Virus record (IMG/VR): IMGVR_UViG_3300021478_000085
Coordinates: 1 to 33,515 of that record
Reading direction: 5' to 3' (one strand)
DNA: 33,515 bases
From: a virus
Shown one piece after another: positions 13,218 to 19,060 of the stretch; position 1 is the first letter of the stretch, and each line of letters begins with the position of its first letter. A model generated the notes under the pieces. It was not told the DNA's origin, did not search any database, and saw only the letters and a list, made by a program, of their open reading frames with translations. The translations under genes and the position numbers were made by a program.

Positions 13218-13399
13218 TCCCCCTCGCTCAGTTCCCACTGGTAGGATTCGCGGGCCACCCTACGGTCTTCGATGGTGCACTCCAAGGCCACCATCGAGCG
13301 CTTCCATGCGCGTGCCGCCTGCTCCGCCATGCGCTTGGTCCGGTACTCGCCCGGAAGCTGGCCGCAATCATGGCCGTTGTCCCAATTGATTTTCCACAT
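13214..13399 (-). CDS. Hypothetical protein, 61 aa
   Basis: The frame MWKINWDNGHDCGQL, EYRTKRMAEQAARAWKRSM, ALECTIEDRRVARESYQ is a beta-alpha-beta-sized unit like small phage proteins that carry a modified double-stranded-RNA or AP2-type fold, but I cannot assign it. The leader upstream (13400-13428) is the best copy of the repeated ribosome-binding element. Confidence 0.72.
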   Translation of the reverse strand: MWKINWDNGHDCGQLPGEYRTKRMAEQAARAWKRSMVALECTIEDRRVARESYQWELSEGE

Positions 13400-13428
13400 C
13401 GTCGTTTCTCCCTTGCTCGTATTGTTCA
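13400..13428 (-). repeat. Repeated ribosome-binding leader (best copy)
   Basis: On the minus strand, CTGAACAATACGAGCA, then AGGGAGAAACGAC and the ATG. Related leaders precede the genes starting at 6957, 11871 and 12815, and a variant with a doubled TTACGAGCA precedes 11141. The conserved part spans more than the ribosome site itself, so these are copies of one leader or a protein-binding operator at the RNA level. Confidence 0.62.
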
Positions 13429-13435
13429 GACTACC

Positions 13436-14284
13436 TCAGGCGCACTCACTCCATGCCGCCCCGTCCACTGGGCCAGCGGGCACATAGCCAGCGGCCAGCG
13501 TGCGCTCGATCTGCACCAGCGGCAAGTGCTGCTTGAAGTCATGGCCGATGGCGCGCTCCACCTTGACGTACTCGCCGAGTAACTCCCGGTTGTGATAGCC
13601 CGCGAGTAACAGCGCCTCGGGCGGCGCGTAGAAGCAGAACACGCACGACAACCTCGGCATGCCCAGGTCATAGGCGCGGTGGTACTCGAGGCCGCGCGAT
13701 TTGATGTGCAGCCATACCTCACTCTCGCTCCACCCATGGATCGGCAGCCAGCGCGTCACCTCGCGCCGCGTCAGGTTGGTCGCCGGGTCGTCGCTCACCG
13801 GCTCCATGTCGCGCCGCTTGGTCGACTCCTGCGCGCGCAACCCCAGGCAGTTGAGGATGCGCACGCGCCGGTAGGGCCGCGCCGCCACGCTCCTGCCGCG
13901 CGTCAGGGCGAGCCGTTCGACGGTCTCGTTGACCAGTTGGGTCATCAGGCCGGTCACCGGCTTCGTCTTGTGATCGCTCGTGCAGTAGCGCGTGCTGTAG
14001 CCCGGCCACTTGCCGCGCGCCGCCACATGATCGAGCAGGTCATTCTGCTCGCGCCGCACCACCTCAAAGCGCAGGCCGTAGCGCTTGGCCTGCCGCTCCG
14101 CCAGTTCGCGCGTGCCGCTCCACTCCACGCGTCCGAGATCCGCGTGCACCACCACCAGCCGCTCGCGGTTGACGCCCGCCTCGTCAGCGAGGGTCACGAG
14201 ATAGTCCAGCATGGCGAGCGAGTCCTTGCCAGCGGAAGTGTTGATCAGAATCCAGTCGTACGTGCGCAGGTCCGGTGTCGTCAT
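13436..14284 (-). CDS. Phosphoadenosine phosphosulfate reductase-like PP-loop protein, 282 aa
   Basis: An ATP-pyrophosphatase PP-loop, SAGKDS, stands at residues 17-22. It is followed by VVVHADLGRVEW (second strand of the Rossmann-like fold), YCTSDHKTKPV (Cys and basic residues typical of PAPS-reductase/DndC relatives) and a late CVFCFYAPPEA pair. Members adenylate or thiolate small substrates, tRNA or DNA. In phages such proteins often accompany DNA or nucleotide modification, but no partner gene (IscS/DndA-like or modification enzyme) is visible here. Residues 125-150 are Arg-rich (RSVAARPYRRVRILN). The start overlaps nothing and sits one base after the next stop. Confidence 0.85.
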   Translation of the reverse strand: MTTPDLRTYDWILINTSAGKDSLAMLDYLVTLADEAGVNRERLVVVHADLGRVEWSGTRELAERQAKRYGLRFEVVRREQNDLLDHVAARGKWPGYSTRYCTSDHKTKPVTGLMTQLVNETVERLALTRGRSVAARPYRRVRILNCLGLRAQESTKRRDMEPVSDDPATNLTRREVTRWLPIHGWSESEVWLHIKSRGLEYHRAYDLGMPRLSCVFCFYAPPEALLLAGYHNRELLGEYVKVERAIGHDFKQHLPLVQIERTLAAGYVPAGPVDGAAWSECA

Positions 14285-14285
14285 G

Positions 14286-14564
14286 TCAGTTCAGTTCCTT
14301 TCGGTCAGCCCCGGTCATGGGCTGGACTTCGTCATCGAACGGGTAGCCACTGGCCGCGTTCTGGTCGAACGACTCAATCAGGTCGTCCATCTGGGCGCGC
14401 GTCAACAGGCCCAGGCGCGGCCCGTCCTCGATGCGCGCCGCCATCAACTGCCAGCCGTCGTCGTCCTTGGCCACGTACAGCCGCAGACTCCGCTGCACGC
14501 CGTCAGCGAAGACGTGCTGCCAGCTTTCCACCACGTGGGTGGGCTTCAGGTGTTCGTTCGTCAT
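14286..14564 (-). CDS. Hypothetical protein, 92 aa
   Basis: The start is MTNEHLKPTHVVESW at an ATGA overlap. The sequence is strand-rich (SLRLYVAKDDDGWQLMAARI), then a helical segment (LLTRAQMDDLIESFDQN). Acidic overall. It lies directly upstream of the PP-loop gene with a one-base gap, so they are likely co-expressed. Not recognised. Confidence 0.72.
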   Translation of the reverse strand: MTNEHLKPTHVVESWQHVFADGVQRSLRLYVAKDDDGWQLMAARIEDGPRLGLLTRAQMDDLIESFDQNAASGYPFDDEVQPMTGADRKELN

Positions 14565-14764
14565 TTGCTCTCCTCGGTGGTCTCCGCCACCACGCGGTAG
14601 CGCTTCTGGGGGGCATCGCCCACGATGTAGCCGCGCGTGTACGAGTACTCGTGGCGGATGTTGCGGTAGGGTGATTCGGGGCCAGCCGCGAGGCGCGCAG
14701 TGGCCACCGCGTGCTCGGCCTCGCGCAGGGTCAGGCCGTCGCGCAGGATCGTCGTCGTCGTCAT
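14561..14764 (-). CDS. Hypothetical protein, 67 aa
   Basis: It starts MTTTTILRDGLTLREAEHAV, with a helix continuing to ATARLAAG, then a tyrosine-rich strand part (HEYSYTRGYIVGD, KRYRVVAET). It fits between a two-base gap and an ATGA overlap. The family is not recognised. Confidence 0.7.
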   Translation of the reverse strand: MTTTTILRDGLTLREAEHAVATARLAAGPESPYRNIRHEYSYTRGYIVGDAPQKRYRVVAETTEESK

Positions 14765-14766
14765 GG

Positions 14767-15135
14767 TTAGCTCCGTTCCTCCAGCTTCTCGGCCAGCGCG
14801 TTTGCACCGGCCAGCACGGCCTCGATGTGCTCCGCGCCGCTGTAGTCGTTGATCACATCCCAGCCGTCGTTGCCGTACACGAGCCGGACCCAGCCGTGCT
14901 CGCGTTCCAGCCCGACAATCCGGCGTTCGAGGTGCAGCACGTCCTCGTCAGTGTTGATCAGCGCGTCCAACACGGCCTTGCGGCTGGTGGAGCGGGTCAC
15001 GGCGTACTCGTCGCCGCCATCGTCCACGCTCAGCGTGTAGCCAGCCTTCAGGGCGTCAGTGACGATCCTCTTCACAATGGCCACTTCCATGGCTTGGCGC
15101 TTGCGCACCGTTTCGTTCTCGGGGTTCAGGTACAT
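14767..15135 (-). CDS. Hypothetical protein directly behind element B, 122 aa
   Basis: The start MYLNPENETVRKRQAM follows AGAAGGAGACGACGAAC and lies about 20 bases after the second hairpin of element B. The sequence EVAIVKRIVTDALKAGYTLSV then DGGDEYAVTRSTSRKAVLDAL is familiar to me from plasmid and phage proteins of unknown role found next to DUF932 genes. The second half (GWVRLVYGNDGWDVINDY) may bind a partner through its aromatic residues. Confidence 0.76.
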   Translation of the reverse strand: MYLNPENETVRKRQAMEVAIVKRIVTDALKAGYTLSVDDGGDEYAVTRSTSRKAVLDALINTDEDVLHLERRIVGLEREHGWVRLVYGNDGWDVINDYSGAEHIEAVLAGANALAEKLEERS

Positions 15136-15154
15136 GTTCGTCGTCTCCTTCTAG

Positions 15155-15222
15155 CGTGGCCGGGGTTGTGACCGGCCTCCCGCATTCCAGCCGGGGCACG
15201 TGGCCCCGGGCTGCACTCTGCG
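15155..15222 (-). ncRNA. Structured RNA-like element, copy B
   Basis: Minus strand: TAA stop of the DUF932 gene, two bases, then CGCAGAGTG (15222-15214). A nine-pair hairpin with one bulged C follows (AGCC-CGGGGC / GCCCCG-GCT around CACGT), then GGAATGCGG (CGCA pairs with TGCG). Next is GGCCGG / CCGGCC with an eight-base loop TCACAACC (15177-15158), then ACGCTAG and AAGGAG. The P1 sequence differs entirely from the other copies while pairing is kept. Confidence 0.78.
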
Positions 15223-15224
15223 TG

Positions 15225-16016
15225 TTAGCTCTTCAGCTTCTTCATCTCCTCGGCGAGGGTCCACAGTGCCTTGTTCAGGCGCGTGTTCTCGCTGATGCCT
15301 TCGACCGGGCGCACGCGGGCGCGACGGCCAGAGGTCTGGTTGCGGTAGCGCGTGCCGCCCTGGGTCAGGTTCTCCTGGGCCACGTTGAACGTGTTCCACA
15401 GCGTGGGCTCGGCGTCCTCGGTGCGGCGCGGGCGAACGACGGCCTCGGGCGTGATCGGCGCGGCGTCGTCGTAGCGGAGGGCCAGCGCGGCGGTGGCGAA
15501 CGCGGCGCGCTCGGGCGGCGCGAGGCGCAGGTTGCGGAACGACTCCACCGACTCGAGCGCGCGCGGCATCTGGTCGATGACTTCGAAGCTGGCCTCGATG
15601 ATGCCGTCAGCCGTGCCCCGGTGTGGCACTTTGATCGCCGCCACGATGCCGTCGTCGACCATCAGGCCGTTCGCGCAGACGTAGCGGTACAGGCCGCCCG
15701 CCACCTCGTACGCGCTCGCGCCGTCGTGGCTGTTCGTCACCACCACCTCGGGCACGATGCCGCCCACGCGGGCGACGGCTTGCGCCATGTCCAACTGGCG
15801 GAAGCGGATCTGGTGGCGGGTGAACTCGGCTTTGCCCGGGACGCGCGTCCGGCTCTGCACGGCCTTGACCGGCACGAAGCCCTCGTGGCGGAGCTTTTCG
15901 ACCACCTCGATGGTGGGGATGAAGGCGTACTTGCCGGACATCTTGTGCCAGGGTTCGCTGGCGAAAATGGAAGGCGCGAAAGCGCGCAGTTGATCGTTGG
16001 TCAGTACGTTGGTCAT
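15225..16016 (-). CDS. DUF932 phage/plasmid-type protein, 263 aa
   Basis: The start MTNVLTNDQLRAF lies behind AAAGGAAAACACC. Family signs: FIPTIEVVEKLRHEGFVPVKA, RVPGKAEFTRHQIRF, VVTNSHDGASAYEVAGGLYRY, CANGLMVDDGIVAAI, and the H-R-G-T shortly after. In plasmids and phages DUF932 proteins sit in early/anti-restriction regions, with no proven activity that I know. The gene is bracketed by structured elements C (in its leader) and B (right after its stop), which makes it the strongest candidate for regulation by them. Confidence 0.9.
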   Translation of the reverse strand: MTNVLTNDQLRAFAPSIFASEPWHKMSGKYAFIPTIEVVEKLRHEGFVPVKAVQSRTRVPGKAEFTRHQIRFRQLDMAQAVARVGGIVPEVVVTNSHDGASAYEVAGGLYRYVCANGLMVDDGIVAAIKVPHRGTADGIIEASFEVIDQMPRALESVESFRNLRLAPPERAAFATAALALRYDDAAPITPEAVVRPRRTEDAEPTLWNTFNVAQENLTQGGTRYRNQTSGRRARVRPVEGISENTRLNKALWTLAEEMKKLKS

Positions 16017-16046
16017 GGTGTTTTCCTTTGGTTGCGTTCTGGGGGA

Positions 16047-16113
16047 TTTGCGTGAGCCGGGCTTGTGACCGGCTGGCCGCATTACGCCCGGGCGAAGCCC
16101 GGGTCACTCTGCG
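16047..16113 (-). ncRNA. Structured RNA-like element, copy C
   Basis: Minus strand: the stop TAA of the upstream gene, one base, then CGCAGAGTGA (16113-16104). Then CCCGGGC, TTC, GCCCGGG (16103-16087, seven pairs), CGTAATGCGG, CC, AGCCGG, TCACAAGC, CCGGCT (16074-16055), and CACGCAAA. The ribosome site and ATG of the DUF932 gene follow about 30 bases later. With copy D this is the best preserved copy. Confidence 0.8.
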
Positions 16114-16114
16114 A

Positions 16115-16465
16115 TTAGTGGGAAGGCGTGACGCTCCACCCGCACCCGGTCAAGCGCCGGTACTCGCGGCTGGCGTCGTCCATGGCGGCGCGAGAGGCGA
16201 GCACGCGCCGGTAGTGGTCGACCTTGACGTCGACGTCGTGGTCGGTGTCCTCGGTGGTCACCACCTCGTACCATGCGAACGTGGTCGGTGTGGGCTGGCC
16301 CTCGCGGTACATCACCTCGTACCGCGCCGCGCTCGGGTTACAGGGGTCACAGACCCACCAGTGCGGCCAGAAGGCCACTTTGACCACCGGCTCGCCGGTA
16401 GCGTCCGGCACGATCAGGCGCAACGGCTGGCATCCGCCCGTGCGGTCGGTCAGGGTGTAGGCCAT
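16115..16465 (-). CDS. Hypothetical protein, 116 aa
   Basis: The start MAYTLTDRTGGCQPL overlaps the upstream TGA. The centre is aromatic (VVKVAFWPHWWVCDPCNPSAARY), with a C-x2-C pair next to tryptophans. Then YEVVTTEDTDHDVDV and a basic helical end with CGWSVTPSH. Three cysteines and nearby His allow a metal site. The stop sits one base before element C. Not recognised. Confidence 0.72.
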   Translation of the reverse strand: MAYTLTDRTGGCQPLRLIVPDATGEPVVKVAFWPHWWVCDPCNPSAARYEVMYREGQPTPTTFAWYEVVTTEDTDHDVDVKVDHYRRVLASRAAMDDASREYRRLTGCGWSVTPSH

Positions 16466-16644
16466 CAGCGCACCCCTTCCACGAGCCTAGTGAACGCCAT
16501 CTCGGCGTCGTTGGTCTCCTCCAGGCGCTTGGCCCAGTGGGCGAAGTCGCCCTGGACCTCGTGCGAGAACAGCCAGTTGGAAAGCAGTTCCTTGCGGCGG
16601 GTGGCGAAGGCCACGCGGGTGTTTACTACGTTGTCGAATGTCAT
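16465..16644 (-). CDS. Small helical protein, 59 aa
   Basis: The frame is MTFDNVVNTRVAFATRR, KELLSNWLFSHEVQGDFAHW, then AKRLEETNDAEMAFTRLVEG. The ATG is behind GAGGAGACGACGACG. The stop overlaps the next start (TGATG). Entirely helical; function unknown. Confidence 0.7.
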   Translation of the reverse strand: MTFDNVVNTRVAFATRRKELLSNWLFSHEVQGDFAHWAKRLEETNDAEMAFTRLVEGVR

Positions 16645-16659
16645 CGTCGTCGTCTCCTC

Positions 16660-16920
16660 TTACATCACGCGCTGGCCGTCGCGGTAGTCGATCCAGCGGC
16701 TTTCCCCGTCTTCCACAATCTCGATCTCGGCGGTGGCGTCATGGGCCAGCATCAAAGCCATCTCGATGGCCGAGACGTGCGAGTACATGGCGGTCTCGCT
16801 ATGGCCGGTGTACAGCGTCACCACCCGTTTGCCGTTCCAGCATTCCAGGTTCTCGTTCCTCTGCGGGACCGTGCCGCGCGAGGCGTGCAGGTTCACTGCG
16901 AAGCGCTTGATCTTCTTCAT
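16660..16920 (-). CDS. Hypothetical protein, 86 aa
   Basis: The frame opens MKKIKRFAVNLHASRG, with GAGGAGACCAACC in front. The middle, RVVTLYTGHSETAMYSHVSA and IEMALMLAHDATAEIEIV, ends in WIDYRDGQRVM. It resembles a small alpha/beta protein of two strands, a helix and two strands. The last segment (TAEIEIVEDGESRWIDYRDG) is charged. Not recognised. Confidence 0.73.
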   Translation of the reverse strand: MKKIKRFAVNLHASRGTVPQRNENLECWNGKRVVTLYTGHSETAMYSHVSAIEMALMLAHDATAEIEIVEDGESRWIDYRDGQRVM

Positions 16921-16935
16921 GGTTGGTCTCCTCGG

Positions 16936-17088
16936 TTAGCTCACGCGCAGGTTCTTGCGCACCATCAGCTCGTTGTCCAGGGCCAGTTCAAACTCACGCC
17001 CGTAGCGGGCGTAGCGCCCGCGCTTGACCACGCTGATCAGCGTAGCGGTGGCGATCTTCTCGAAGGGTCTGTTGTTCGTCGTCGTCAT
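16936..17088 (-). CDS. Small basic protein, first gene of the accessory operon, 50 aa
   Basis: The start MTTTNNRPFEKIATA lies behind AAAGGAGACAAC, 12 bases after the end of element D. The body LISVVKRGRYARYGREFEL and NELMVRKNLRVS is basic and strand-rich. As the first gene of the leftward operon it would be translated most. Unrecognised. Confidence 0.7.
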   Translation of the reverse strand: MTTTNNRPFEKIATATLISVVKRGRYARYGREFELALDNELMVRKNLRVS

Positions 17089-17100
17089 GTTGTCTCCTTT

Positions 17101-17176
17101 GCGTTTGCGCGGGCTTGTGAACCGCGCGTGCCGCATTACGCGCTGGCCTTTTCAGGCTGGCCAGCGTCACTCTGCG
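17101..17176 (-). ncRNA. Structured RNA-like element, copy D
   Basis: Minus strand: CGCAGAGTGA (17176-17167), then CGCTGGCC and GGCCAGCG (17166-17159 with 17148-17141) around a ten-base loop, CGTAATGCGG, CAC, GCGCGG, TTCACAAGC, CCGCGC (17127-17107), AAACGCAAA and GGAG. Both hairpins have different sequence but the same pairing as in copies B and C. Unlike A-C, no gene ends just before it: it is the leader of the first gene after the long control region. Confidence 0.8.
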
Positions 17177-17955
17177 ATTTGGTTGATTGGTTTGAAAGGC
17201 CGGGACCATGCGTTTATAAGTGGATTCTCTTTTCAGAGAGTCAGGTGTGTTTCAACCTGTTCACTATCCCGGTCTTTCGTTTTCCATTTGCGATGTGGAC
17301 CTGTCACGTCCACTCCCGTCGCTTTTCGCGTGTACCTTGGGCGGTCAGATGATCTTCGGGACTTACGTTCGCCGCTCTCGGGGGCTTCGCGCGCTGGTCA
17401 CACCAACGGCACGCGATCCTACACACGGTCACCTACGTCCTGGTCAAAACCTACGGGATGGTCAACGGCCTACTCGCCCTACTGCCTGGGTTTTCGCTAC
17501 TTCGCTCGGGGCTATTCAGTTGTCAAGGATCACGCGGTCCAAACGGCGGAAAGCTCTCGGGTCTGGCAGGGAGTGGTCAAACCCACGCCCCCTGGCCGGT
17601 TGGTCATCCCTATGACCGGCGTTCAGCCCCTCGCTTCGTTCCGTTCTCGCCTACACTCTATAAGATGCGCTGGCTGAGTCATTGGTTACCGCATTTCACC
17701 CCAGCCTCGCTTTTCTTTTGTTTTCGAAGATCTCGCAGGCCGTTGCCGTTTCGCTCAACTGCCTACATATACTAAGATGCGCTGGCTACGTCAGTGGTTA
17801 CATGGTTTCGAAAAGAATTCCGGGAGCGGGGTGAAATCCTGGGCCGGTGGCTTAGCGGTTATTTCGGATCTTGATATGCGGCTTTACCGGGGAAGCGGTG
17901 CGGGTTGGGGGAAAGGGCCGGACCTGGAGTGCGGCTGGTTGCGGCGGAAACCGGC
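17177..17955 (-). promoter_or_regulatory. Non-coding control region before the accessory operon
   Basis: About 780 bases with no gene that I can support; the rightward frames here lack ribosome sites and known patterns. It contains a 41-base direct repeat at 17649-17689 and 17761-17801 (33 of 41 identical), each with a TATA-type hexamer on the minus strand (TATAGA at 17662-17657, TATATG at 17771-17766). A further TATAAA lies near 17210. Many TGACC words lie at 17390-17620. A GGGGTGAAAT copy at 17829 and its inverse at 17694 match the repeats beyond 18307. I read it as tandem leftward promoters and operators. Confidence 0.65.
17649..17801 (-). repeat. Two 41-base promoter-like direct repeats
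   Basis: Copies at 17649-17689 and 17761-17801, start to start 112 bases, share TAAGATGCGCTGGCT and GGTTAC. The minus strand reads TGAC, a conserved AGCCAGCGCATCTTA spacer and a variable TATA hexamer, then TGTAGGC. The differences fall mainly in the -10-like hexamer, which suggests two promoters of unequal strength recognised by one factor. Confidence 0.6.
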
Positions 17956-18306
17956 CTAGGAGCGTTCGCTCTTGACCGGGATAGACTCCGCGCTCTCGGC
18001 TTCGACCACCAACGGGGCTGGCCCCAACGCCTTGGCATACAGGCCTTTCAGGTCATTCAGCAAATCGGATCTCGTTTGCTGAAATGCCTTGACCGGCTCC
18101 GGCTGGCGCGCGGCTTTCTCGGCCAGCAGACGCTCGCCGAACTCCACGAGGTACATGGCGGCCTGCATGGCCTCCTTGGCCTGCCTGTGGTCCGGGCTCT
18201 GCGCGATCCGCACCAGACTGGCCAGCCCGTGCGCCACCAGCCCGTAGCCATCACGCGGCACGTAATCCAGTTGCACTTGCGCACCGTTGATACGCGCGGT
18301 AGGCAT
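17956..18306 (-). CDS. Hypothetical helical protein, 116 aa
   Basis: The start MPTARINGAQVQLDYVP follows TTGAGGTTTC. Helices: YGLVAHGLASLVRIAQSPDH, AKEAMQAAMYLVEFGERLL, FQQTRSDLLNDLKGLYAKAL. It is the gene nearest to the proposed origin and is transcribed away from it. A replication or copy-control role is possible from position only. The family is not recognised. Confidence 0.74.
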   Translation of the reverse strand: MPTARINGAQVQLDYVPRDGYGLVAHGLASLVRIAQSPDHRQAKEAMQAAMYLVEFGERLLAEKAARQPEPVKAFQQTRSDLLNDLKGLYAKALGPAPLVVEAESAESIPVKSERS

Positions 18307-18364
18307 GAAACCTCAAGCGTACCTCGGAGACTTGCCCGCCAGTCTCCACAAAGTTCCCGGCAAT

Positions 18365-18692
18365 GGGTGAAATCGTACAGATGCAGGATTGAGGCTGGTT
18401 GTCAACCGGCATGGGGTGAAACTTACGGGTTGCCGCTGGCGTAGCAACCTGCAAGCGCGCCAGAACTCCGTGTTCTTGCCATCTTGTTGAGCCAATTGGA
18501 CTTAGCACGGTTTGGCTTGGTTTTGGCTGGATTTCGTACAGTTTGGTCCGGTTTCGACCTGAGCGGCACTGTCAAGAGGCAGTGGGTGAAACGCGGCGGC
18601 GCACAGTCCCGGCGGCCTGTCAACCCCGCCGAGGGGTGAATTCACCTGTGCGCACCCACCGTACACCCCGTGCCCGTGTGGCACAGGTGAAA
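18365..18692 (+). repeat. Iteron-like GGGTGAAA repeats at about 50-base spacing
   Basis: Five sites: GGGTGAAAT (18365), GGGTGAAAC (18414), GGGTGAAAC (18584), GGGTGAATT (18634) and AGGTGAAAT (18685). Three have TGTCAA about 8-13 bases in front. Regular spacing of about five helical turns suggests one protein loading on one face of the DNA. Two more relatives stand in the control region at 17829 (same sense) and 17694 (inverted). Confidence 0.65.
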
Positions 18693-18881
18693 TCCGAGCG
18701 GAGGGGGCCGAGTTTCCGCCCCATAAATAGCACCCCCCCCCATCTCCGGGTCCCATCCACACGCGGATTAAAAATAACATTTCGGAAAAATGAAGGGTCT
18801 CGCGGAAACCCTCGGAAGGGTGAAGGGGGGGGGGGTGTGTGTGGGTAAAGGTAAAATAGGGTATCTTAATATCTCTTTTAA

Positions 18882-18904
18882 ATATATATATATATATATA
18901 TATA
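18882..18904. repeat. (AT)n dinucleotide tract
   Basis: Eleven AT units in the otherwise GC-rich genome, flanked by TTTAA and AAACGG. It is the most easily melted sequence of the window and lies about 190 bases beyond the last GGGTGAAA repeat, as expected for a DNA unwinding element. Confidence 0.9.
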
Positions 18905-19040
18905 AACGGAAAAGCGGTAACCAGCTGCGGCTCAGTAACTTACACCTTCTCACTTTCTCGCCACCCTTCCCTTTTCCGTTCTTCCGCATATTCCACCAAC
19001 CCCCTTGTCACCTCTTCCTACCCTTCGAAATACCGTGAGA

Positions 19041-19059
19041 CCCCCCCCCCCCCCCCCCC
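19041..19059. repeat. C19 homopolymer
   Basis: Nineteen consecutive C, one base after the end of the VRR-NUC gene. On the minus strand it is G19 in the transcript right after the stop and could form a quadruplex or pause a polymerase. The exact length is uncertain in any sequencing. Confidence 0.9.
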
Positions 19060-19060
19060 T

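Larger units (their letters stand above)
18307..19060. other. Candidate replication origin (repeat-rich non-coding region)
   Basis: About 750 bases with no supportable gene, inside the replication block. Five copies of GGGTGAA-like sequence stand at about 18365, 18414, 18584, 18634 and 18685: spacing 49, then 170, 50 and 51. Copies 2-4 carry TGTCAA upstream (TTGACA on the minus strand). Next come C9 at 18733-18741, G11 at 18825-18835, an (AT)11 tract at 18882-18904 as possible unwinding site, and C19 at 19041-19059. Iterons beside an AT-rich tract are the usual design of a theta origin. Tandem repressed promoters are the alternative. Confidence 0.55.

Noticed and set aside
12342-17176. tRNA genes or tRNA fragments at the four structured elements
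   Set aside because: The second hairpin with GGTTCACAAG recalls a T-arm, but loop length is 8-9 rather than 7 and there is no acceptor stem or anticodon arm.
17220-17677. Rightward frames in the control region
   Set aside because: No ribosome site, overlapping alternatives in all three frames and no recognisable pattern; better explained as non-coding control DNA.
18768-18989. 73-codon leftward frame over the AT tract
   Set aside because: Its tyrosine-isoleucine run comes only from the AT repeat; no ribosome site or conserved pattern.
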